Positions 57,530-64,000 of a DNA stretch of 64,000 nucleotides are shown piece by piece (the stretch's first letter is position 1; each line of letters begins with the position of its first letter). Under the pieces are notes generated by a model. That model was not told where the DNA came from. It did no database searches and saw only the letters and a list, made by a program, of their open reading frames with translations. Source of the stretch: Avibacterium paragallinarum (GTDB lineage Bacteria > Pseudomonadota > Gammaproteobacteria > Enterobacterales > Pasteurellaceae); contig NZ_UGHK01000002.1 in NCBI RefSeq assembly GCF_900450705.1, positions 1,492,970-1,556,969 of the forward strand, written 5' to 3'. Both the position numbers and the translations under genes were made by a program.

Positions 57530-58459
57530 TTAAATCCAATAATATCTCACAATATGGAAGAAAATCGGTGCGGCAAAGCATAGGCTATCCATACGATCTA
57601 ACATTCCACCGTGTCCACTTATCATATTGCCCCAATCTTTCACGCCCATACTGCGTTTCATTGCTGACATCACCAGCCCACCTAAAAAGCCCATTAAACA
57701 AATAACCAAGCTAATTAAGGTAGCTTGTACGGCGCTAAATGGCGTTAACCAAGAAAGCAATCCGCCTAACGCTGAAGCACTCAGCACACCGCCGACAAAA
57801 CCTTCTACGGTTTTGGACGGAGATAAAGTTGGCGCAATTTTATGTTTACCGAATAATTTTCCCCATACATATTGCAACACATCACTTGCCTGCACAATAA
57901 GGATCAAAAAGATCATTAATAATAAACTTTTGCCTTCAAATCCTGCAATATTTAGGGTGAGAATGGCAGGAATATGCGAAATACAGAATACGGCTATCAT
58001 CACCGCCCATTGCACTTTGCTTGAACGATCTAAAAAATGTGCCGTGTCGCCTAGCAATGCGGATAAAATCGGTAAAAATAGGAACGCATAAACAGGAATG
58101 AAAATGCTGAACATACTAAACCAATCCACCGCGACAAAATAATATTGCAAAGGCAATATGAAATAAAAGCAGGCCACTAACGCGAGATGATCGCCACGGC
58201 GAATTTCAATCAGCGATAAAAATTCCCGTAACGCCATAAAAGAAACGATAAAAAATAAGCCCAATACGCTATAAAAACCGAGATAGGCAGCGGCGAAAAT
58301 AATTAAAATCATCACCCACCACGCATTAATGCGTGCGTTTAGGTTGTCTATCACCGAATGGGGCGTGGAAAAACCTACTTTCCATTTCAGTGCATAACCA
58401 ATGCCCGATGCCAATAGCAAGGTGCAAATTAATCCCCAAAATAAATTCCACATTTCCAT
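57530..58459 (-). CDS. CDP-diglyceride synthase-like (YnbB/CdsA2 type)
   Basis: 309 residues with about eight membrane spans. The CdsA signature is present: KIAPTLSPSKTVEGFVGGV and SGHGGMLDRMDSLCFAAP. It makes CDP-diacylglycerol from phosphatidate. Placed directly after an acyltransferase and a CDP-alcohol phosphatidyltransferase, like the ynbABC cluster of E. coli, so it may be a second, specialised enzyme. Confidence 0.85.
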   Translation of the reverse strand: MEMWNLFWGLICTLLLASGIGYALKWKVGFSTPHSVIDNLNARINAWWVMILIIFAAAYLGFYSVLGLFFIVSFMALREFLSLIEIRRGDHLALVACFYFILPLQYYFVAVDWFSMFSIFIPVYAFLFLPILSALLGDTAHFLDRSSKVQWAVMIAVFCISHIPAILTLNIAGFEGKSLLLMIFLILIVQASDVLQYVWGKLFGKHKIAPTLSPSKTVEGFVGGVLSASALGGLLSWLTPFSAVQATLISLVICLMGFLGGLVMSAMKRSMGVKDWGNMISGHGGMLDRMDSLCFAAPIFFHIVRYYWI

Positions 58460-58460
58460 T

Positions 58461-59090
58461 TTATGCTCCTTGATGTTTCGGATTAAGATTAAGCAAGGCC
58501 TGCTCTGCTCGCACTAGAAATTGCGTTTTATCTTCTTGCGGCTGCCAATGAATCGGCTCGCCCAAATATAGATCACACAGCAAGGGAATTGGCAGAATAA
58601 AGCCTTTCGGCAATAAATTATGAGTATTGCTGATCCAAACTGGCACAAGATCCACATTAGGATTGGCTTTGGCTAAATAATATAAACCACTTTTAAAGGG
58701 CTGGAGGGCAAGATCATCATTGGTTTTTCTTGTGCCTTCGGGGAAAATAATCAACGAATTTTCTTGTAGCGCTTGGCTAATTTGTTCTGTTACGACTTTA
58801 GGATCATTGCCGCCGCGCTCGATCAGCAGCATATTAAACACTTTTTCCGCAAGAAAACGGCGAATTTTGCCTTTCGTCCAATAATCCGCACCTGCCACAG
58901 GACGGGTTTTCTTACGCACTTCATAAGGCAAAGACACCCAGAATAAAATAAAATCTCCGTGGCTGTTGTGATTGGCGTAATAAAGCCTTGGCTTATCTGC
59001 GGAAAGCAGGGCGATATTTTTCGCCGGACGAACACCGGTAATAAAAGAGGTAAAACGACATAAAAGAAAATCAACCAGTTTAGCGAGCAT
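58461..59090 (-). CDS. 1-acylglycerol-3-phosphate acyltransferase-like (PlsC family)
   Basis: 209 residues from ATG at 59090, 7 nt after AGAGGAG; a longer reading to 59186 overlaps the preceding gene. HX4D motif at His41-Asp46 (NHNSHGDF) and FPEGTR. Transfers acyl groups to lysophosphatidate-like lipids at the membrane. Ends 1 bp before the CdsA-like gene. Confidence 0.85.
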   Translation of the reverse strand: MLAKLVDFLLCRFTSFITGVRPAKNIALLSADKPRLYYANHNSHGDFILFWVSLPYEVRKKTRPVAGADYWTKGKIRRFLAEKVFNMLLIERGGNDPKVVTEQISQALQENSLIIFPEGTRKTNDDLALQPFKSGLYYLAKANPNVDLVPVWISNTHNLLPKGFILPIPLLCDLYLGEPIHWQPQEDKTQFLVRAEQALLNLNPKHQGA

Positions 59091-59136
59091 TTTCATTCTC
59101 CTCTGATTTTTGTTGCGTAGCATTTTCTGCGGAAAA

Positions 59137-59805
59137 TTACACCGCACTTTCATTGTCTGTGCGGTTTTCTGCGTGATTTTCAACATTCTGATCTAAAGCC
59201 TTGCTTTCCGCCAGCCCTGACTTCACGCGTTTCACGCAAGTCAACATTAGCATCAACACCACAGACCAAGCCAGTCCATAAAAGCAACTCGGCAAAATCG
59301 GCATAAAGGTATAAAGTAGCCCAAAGAATCCAAACAAAAGGGCACGATCACTTTTACCAAAAGGCCCGTCATAACGGCGTGTTTGCCCTTGCCCTTGCAC
59401 TTGCCCTAACACGCCACAAAACTCCGTTAAGGCGGCGAGCCAAATAATCAGCCCGATAACAAGGGGATCAAAAGGGGCAATAAAAGCAAAAGGCAGATAC
59501 AACGCCGCATCAGAAACCATATCGGTAATTTCATTAAGATAACCGCCTAAACGCGATTTTTGCTGAAATTCTCGCGCTAACATTCCGTCAATGGCATTAA
59601 GCGCCATTCGCACAAAAAGCCAAATAGGAATTAAAATAAACAGCCAATGCACCGCAGAAAGTGCGGTCAAAAATAAGCCTAAAATAACTGAAATTCCACA
59701 AGCGGCAAGTGTAACTTGGTTCGCCGTAACGCCTTTGCGTTCTAACTTCACCACCGTTGGACGCAGTAAATTTTGAAACTTCGGTTTTAAATCGTAAATA
59801 CTCAT
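59137..59805 (-). CDS. CDP-alcohol phosphatidyltransferase (YnbA-like)
   Basis: 222 residues, about six spans. Signature DGMLAREFQQKSRLGGYL at 73-90, then NEITD, where the third Asp of the usual DGxxAR...GxxxDxxxD motif is Asn91 while Asp95 is kept. Transfers phosphatidyl from CDP-diacylglycerol to an alcohol. With its two neighbours it could build a distinct phospholipid; product unknown. Confidence 0.85.
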   Translation of the reverse strand: MSIYDLKPKFQNLLRPTVVKLERKGVTANQVTLAACGISVILGLFLTALSAVHWLFILIPIWLFVRMALNAIDGMLAREFQQKSRLGGYLNEITDMVSDAALYLPFAFIAPFDPLVIGLIIWLAALTEFCGVLGQVQGQGQTRRYDGPFGKSDRALLFGFFGLLYTFMPILPSCFYGLAWSVVLMLMLTCVKRVKSGLAESKALDQNVENHAENRTDNESAV

Positions 59806-59814
59806 TATTTCTCC

Positions 59815-61668
59815 TTATTTAAACGGAAAGAATACTGGAACAAGAAACACCGTTGCCAACATAACCAGTAAAGTAAAAGGCACGCCAATTTTGACGAAAT
59901 CGCCAAATTTATAATTCCCTGCGCCCAGTACCATTGTGTTTACTGGCGAAGAAATCGGCGTCATAAAAGCGGCGGACGAAGCAATCGCCACCGCCATTGC
60001 GAAAGGCAATGGGGAAAGCTGCAAATGCTGTGCCATTGTGATGGCTATGGGTGCCATTAAAATCGCAGTGGCGGTGTTAGAAATAAATAAGCCAATCACC
60101 GCAGTCAGGGTAAACAAGCTGATTAAAATCCAATGTTTACCCATTCCCCCTACGGTGTTAATCATAAATTCTACGATTAAATTAATCCCGCCTGTTTTTT
60201 GTAGTGCGGTGGAAAATGGCATCATTCCCACAATTAAAATTAAGCTCGACCAATGAATGGACGCATAAGCACTTTTCGCATCAACACAGCGGAATTTCGC
60301 TAGCATTAAACAGGCGATTAGTGCAGCAACCACGTTCGGCACAACGCCTGTTACCATTAATGCCACCATCGTTACAATGGACAAAATGGCATAAGGCGCT
60401 TGGCTTTGCGCGGGCGCAGCACGTTCAATTTCCGCAGGATAATCGAGTACGAAAAAGGCTTTTGTTTTATTACGCATTGCTTGGATCAATTTCCACGATC
60501 CCACCACCAACAGCAAATCGCCAATCTTTAATGGCTGTTCAATCAAACTCCCTGTCAAAATCTCATTATTACGCTTAATGCCCACCACATTTAACCCAAA
60601 ACGTGAACGAAAGCCAATTTCTGCCACTGTTTTGCCGAGATAATCCCCTTCAGGAATTGGCGTGATTTCCACCATTCCCATAAACTTGGCTTGTTGCTCA
60701 AAGTGGTAAGGACGCAATTCCGTTGGCTCAAGCTGATGTTGTTGGCAAAATGCATTAATCTCTAATTCAGGATCAGCACAATCAATCAGCAGAATATCTT
60801 TTTCACGAATTTCAATTTTCCCTAAAGACTCCGCCAGAAATCTTGGGCGAAAACGCTTCCAACGCTCAATTGCCAGCACGTTCAAGGCATAATTAGAACG
60901 CAGATGCAAGGCTTCCAAGGGCTGTCCGATAAAATCCGATCCTGCTCGCACCACAAAGCGTTTGGTGCGTGCTTGTAATTGATAATCTTCAATCAGATCT
61001 TGAATGGAATGACGATTCACGCTCTCGCTTTGTTCATTTTCCGCTTGCCCTAACCAGCGGCGAGCCACCAACATATAGACAATGCCCAGTAACAAAATCA
61101 CAATACCAATAGGCGTGAAAGAAAAGAAATCAAAACGCTGTTTAGTGAGATTGATTAATTCCGCGTTAATCACCAAGTTTGGCGCAGTGGCGATTAAGGT
61201 CATCATACCGCTGATTAGCCCAGCCATACTCAACGGCATCATCAGACGTCTTGGCGAAATGTGCATTTGGCGGCAAATCACCAATACCACAGGAATAAAA
61301 ATCGCCACAATCCCTACGGAACTCATAAAGGATCCCAAACCCGTTACCGCTAGCATCACCAAAATCAGCACACGGGTTTCGCTATTTTTCGCCGCTTTCA
61401 TCAGCCATTCACTCACTTGATACGCCACGCCCGTGCGCACCAAGGCTTCCCCCACAATAAACAGCAAGGCAATCAAAATAATATTCGGATCGCTGAAGCC
61501 TGCAAAGACTTCCTGCACGCTCAAGATCCCACTCACACAGAAAGCGAGCATGACCAACAGGGCGATGACGTCCATTCGGATTTTGTTACGAATAAAACAG
61601 AACACCGCAATAGCAAGAAAAATAACAACTGTAAGTAAAGGAATATTAGCTATTAATGATAAAGGCAT
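59815..61668 (-). CDS. SLC13-family permease with TrkA-C domains
   Basis: 617 residues. Two membrane halves (MPLSLIANIPLLTVVIFLAI; GVVPNVVAALIACLMLAKF) flank a soluble part with two TrkA-C domains (RSNYALNVLAIERWKRFRP, RSRFGLNVVGIKRNNEILTG). Motifs GSFMSSVGIVAIFIPVVLV and SNTATAILMAPIAI fit the DASS/SLC13 anion transporter fold. Probable dicarboxylate, sulfate or other anion uptake; substrate not readable. Confidence 0.85.
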   Translation of the reverse strand: MPLSLIANIPLLTVVIFLAIAVFCFIRNKIRMDVIALLVMLAFCVSGILSVQEVFAGFSDPNIILIALLFIVGEALVRTGVAYQVSEWLMKAAKNSETRVLILVMLAVTGLGSFMSSVGIVAIFIPVVLVICRQMHISPRRLMMPLSMAGLISGMMTLIATAPNLVINAELINLTKQRFDFFSFTPIGIVILLLGIVYMLVARRWLGQAENEQSESVNRHSIQDLIEDYQLQARTKRFVVRAGSDFIGQPLEALHLRSNYALNVLAIERWKRFRPRFLAESLGKIEIREKDILLIDCADPELEINAFCQQHQLEPTELRPYHFEQQAKFMGMVEITPIPEGDYLGKTVAEIGFRSRFGLNVVGIKRNNEILTGSLIEQPLKIGDLLLVVGSWKLIQAMRNKTKAFFVLDYPAEIERAAPAQSQAPYAILSIVTMVALMVTGVVPNVVAALIACLMLAKFRCVDAKSAYASIHWSSLILIVGMMPFSTALQKTGGINLIVEFMINTVGGMGKHWILISLFTLTAVIGLFISNTATAILMAPIAITMAQHLQLSPLPFAMAVAIASSAAFMTPISSPVNTMVLGAGNYKFGDFVKIGVPFTLLVMLATVFLVPVFFPFK

Positions 61669-61945
61669 CGATTACTCCCCTATTATGTAGGTAGTTGAAG
61701 TGATTGGAACTATCATATCATTATTCCTTAATAACGGACTTACCTCATCACTCGTTGTCCCAAGTATATCACCCTAATATTATAAATAGTTATCTTCAAT
61801 TTTGTCTTTTTACATCAAAGATTTTCCTGATAAATAGTTGCAAAAAGGTGTAGACAACTTTAAACTTTAAAGGATTTTTAACATATAGAATCATGATAAA
61901 AATGTAGCTTTTATTTTAGCACTGAATGCCTGAAGAGAATTTATT
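61669..61945. other. Divergent promoter region of the permease and rodZ
   Basis: No gene seen. On the plus strand TTGCAA, 17 bp, TAAACT (about 61838-61866) is a possible rodZ promoter, weak in match. USS absent. Confidence 0.35.
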
Positions 61946-62896
61946 ATGACCACCTTAAATGAGGATAAAGAGATTAACCAACCAAGTTTAGGAAAATTAT
62001 TTTTTCACTCTAGAAATGCGTTGAATTTATCTTTGGAAGAAGTATCTAAACAGATCAATTTACGTCTTTCGATTTTACAATGTCTTGAAAATGATGAATT
62101 TACCCATCGTACTATTTCAGCGACTTATATGAAAGGATATATTCGTAATTACGCAAAATTTTTACGTTTACCTTCAGAAACTTGGGAACCTGTTATTGCT
62201 TCTCTTGCTGAAACGACAGTAAATGATTTATCTCGAGGAGCAAGAGCAAATAAAGCAATAAATCAGCATAATTCACACAATTATTCAATAACTTGTATTT
62301 CCTTTATTATTGCAGCTATTCTGCTGATTTTAAGTGTACTCTGGTGGTGGGAAAATTATCAAAAATCAAATATTGAACGTGATCATTTAGTGCAAGAATA
62401 TGTTGGGAATCAAAAAAATACATCCGTCAAATTAGAAAGCAAAGTACCTGAGCTTCCTAAATTAGAAACAATAGAAGAAGCTCAAGCTGTAAAACAACTA
62501 GCTATCGACGATATTGAGGAAAATAAACATTCCAATGAAGTTATTTTATCTTCCAAACCTGATGTGGAATCCATCGTTAGTACTAAAATTGCAGAGATAC
62601 CAACCGCTCATAAAGAAATTTTAAATAATGAAAAGATAGTGAATAGTCCTAATGCATCAAATACCCCAATATTACAGATTAAAGTAACTGAATCAAATTG
62701 TTGGATTAGCGTAAAAAACGAGCATCATCAAGTATTAGCTCAAAAATTATATAATAAAGGGGATGAGTTAATTTTTAATGAAAATACTATCTATGATTTA
62801 ACCATTGGTGCTCCAAGCAATGTTGAAATCATTTATAAAGGAGAAGACTATCCATTAAAAGTTGATGGTCGAGTAGCGAAATTTAAATTGCAGTAA
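61946..62896 (+). CDS. rodZ: Cytoskeletal protein RodZ
   Basis: 316 residues. N-terminal Xre-like HTH (GKLFFHSRNALNLSLEEVSK, YMKGYIRNYAKFLRLPSETW) that binds MreB, a membrane span (CISFIIAAILLILSVLWWW), a charged periplasmic linker and a C-terminal beta domain (LQIKVTESNCWISVKNEHHQ) of the RodZ family. Shapes the cell with MreB. Followed by ispG, as in H. influenzae (HI0367-HI0368). Confidence 0.92.
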   Translation: MTTLNEDKEINQPSLGKLFFHSRNALNLSLEEVSKQINLRLSILQCLENDEFTHRTISATYMKGYIRNYAKFLRLPSETWEPVIASLAETTVNDLSRGARANKAINQHNSHNYSITCISFIIAAILLILSVLWWWENYQKSNIERDHLVQEYVGNQKNTSVKLESKVPELPKLETIEEAQAVKQLAIDDIEENKHSNEVILSSKPDVESIVSTKIAEIPTAHKEILNNEKIVNSPNASNTPILQIKVTESNCWISVKNEHHQVLAQKLYNKGDELIFNENTIYDLTIGAPSNVEIIYKGEDYPLKVDGRVAKFKLQ

Positions 62897-62911
62897 GCAA
62901 AGAGTAACAGA

Positions 62912-64000
62912 ATGTCATCATTTAAACCCAGTATTAAACGTCGTGAATCGACAAAAATTTATGTCGGCAATGTGCCTGTGGGGGGCGACTCGCCGATAGC
63001 CGTGCAATCTATGACCAACACCCGCACCACAGACGTGGAAGCTACAGTGGCACAAATTAAAGCCCTTGAACGTGTTGGGGCGGATATTGTGCGGGTTTCT
63101 GTACCCACAATGGATGCAGCAGAAGCGTTTAAATTAATCAAGCAACAAGTGAATGTGCCATTAGTGGCGGATATTCATTTTGATTATCGTATTGCTTTGA
63201 AAGTGGCGGAATACGGCGTGGATTGTTTGCGTATTAATCCCGGTAATATTGGGCGTGAAGATCGCATTCGTGCCGTGGTGGATTGTGCCAAAGATAAGAA
63301 TATTCCTATTCGTATTGGGGTTAATGCGGGATCATTGGAGCGTGATATTCAAGAAAAATTTGGTGAGCCAACGCCTGAAGCCTTGCTCGAAAGTGCCTTA
63401 CGCCACGTTGAAATTTTGGATCGGCTTAATTTCGATCAGTTTAAAGTGAGCGTGAAAGCCTCAGATGTGTTTCTTGCGGTAGAAAGTTACCGTTTATTGG
63501 CAAAAGCGATCAAACAGCCGTTGCATTTAGGCATTACCGAAGCAGGTGGTGCAAGAGCGGGGGCGGTGAAATCTGCAGTGGGGCTTGGAATGTTGCTCGC
63601 TGAAGGAATTGGTGACACCTTACGCGTTTCTTTAGCCGCTGATCCTGTAGAAGAAATTAAAGTGGGCTTTGATATTTTGAAATCCTTGCGTATCCGCTCT
63701 CGAGGGATTAATTTCATTGCTTGCCCAACCTGTTCCCGTCAAGAATTTGATGTGATCGGCACAGTGAACGCCCTTGAACAACGCCTTGAAGATATTATCA
63801 CTCCAATGGACGTTTCCATTATTGGCTGTGTGGTGAATGGGCCGGGCGAAGCACTGGTATCAGATCTTGGTGTTACGGGTGGCAACAAGAAAAGCGGTTA
63901 TTATGTTGATGGCGAACGCCAAAAAGAACGTTTTGATAATGAAGATCTAATCAATCAATTAGAAGCAAAGATTCGTGCTAAAGTGGCACAACAAGATCCA
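62912..64000 (+). CDS. ispG: 4-hydroxy-3-methylbut-2-enyl diphosphate synthase, 5' part
   Basis: ATG at 62912, runs off the right edge after 363 codons, nearly complete. [34 protein letters not shown], iron-sulfur ligands in [12 protein letters not shown] and [11 protein letters not shown]. Converts MEcPP to HMBPP in the MEP isoprenoid pathway. Starts 15 bp after rodZ, likely one operon. Confidence 0.96.
   Translation, partial: MSSFKPSIKRRESTKIYVGNVPVGGDSPIAVQSMTNTRTTDVEATVAQIKALERVGADIVRVSVPTMDAAEAFKLIKQQVNVPLVADIHFDYRIALKVAEYGVDCLRINPGNIGREDRIRAVVDCAKDKNIPIRIGVNAGSLERDIQEKFGEPTPEALLESALRHVEILDRLNFDQFKVSVKASDVFLAVESYRLLAKAIKQPLHLGITEAGGARAGAVKSAVGLGMLLAEGIGDTLRVSLAADPVEEIKVGFDILKSLRIRSRGINFIACPTCSRQEFDVIGTVNALEQRLEDIITPMDVSIIGCVVNGPGEALVSDLGVTGGNKKSGYYVDGERQKERFDNEDLINQLEAKIRAKVAQQDP

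Overview
The window is chromosomal DNA of a member of the Pasteurellaceae. Evidence is the very frequent 9-mer AAGTGCGGT/ACCGCACTT (the Haemophilus-type DNA uptake signal, USS), about 40 % G+C, and gene blocks typical of the family: comABCDE next to ponA and aroKB-dam, dprA, rlmN, pilF2, rodZ and ispG. The species cannot be named from sequence alone; a USS-bearing Avibacterium, Pasteurella or Haemophilus relative fits best.

Layout. 1-2100: the early end of a Mu-like prophage (MuA transposase running off the left edge, a gp16-like DNA-binding protein, a divergent CI-type repressor and a peptidase-type repressor remnant). 2470-18060: housekeeping genes: groES-groEL with a heat-shock promoter, tRNA-Ser, mltF, gmhA, mfd, mutT, secA with a short secM-like arrest peptide, dciA, dam, aroB, aroK. 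18220-24505: the comABCDE DNA-uptake operon, divergent from ponA; a CRP-S (Sxy-dependent CRP) site overlaps the ponA start codon. 24538-25510: an IS1595-family element inserted in a small wrecked gene. 25556-34248: hmp with an NsrR operator, nsrR, then a leftward glyQ-to-glyS block interrupted by a low-G+C GHKL-ATPase/PD-(D/E)XK nuclease gene. 34442-36545: three tRNA-Val, gltX, tRNA-Ala.

36595-48645 is an incomplete prophage joined to tRNA-Ala: integrase, HTH protein, methyltransferase-like protein, exonuclease/RecT/SSB, many small genes and two Bro-N antirepressor genes. No repressor, replication, head or tail genes are present. The region ends at a second 719-bp IS1595-family element. Each bro gene is preceded by a sigma70-type promoter, an RNA of about 80 nt with its own terminator, and a structured leader. 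Each RNA carries two short segments complementary to its own leader but not to the other one. This is the arrangement of the P1/P7 c4 antisense RNA that controls antirepressor synthesis, present here twice with diverged specificity, and it is the most striking feature of the window.

49815-64000: ftsY (with a 75-bp tandem repeat that carries a USS in each intact unit), rsmD, dprA and rlmN-pilF2 (each operon with its own CRP-S site), perM, glnB, mog, a phospholipid-type cluster (CDP-alcohol phosphatidyltransferase, acyltransferase, CdsA-like), a large SLC13-type permease, rodZ and the start of ispG. The three CRP-S sites place three competence operons in this window under one inferred regulon.
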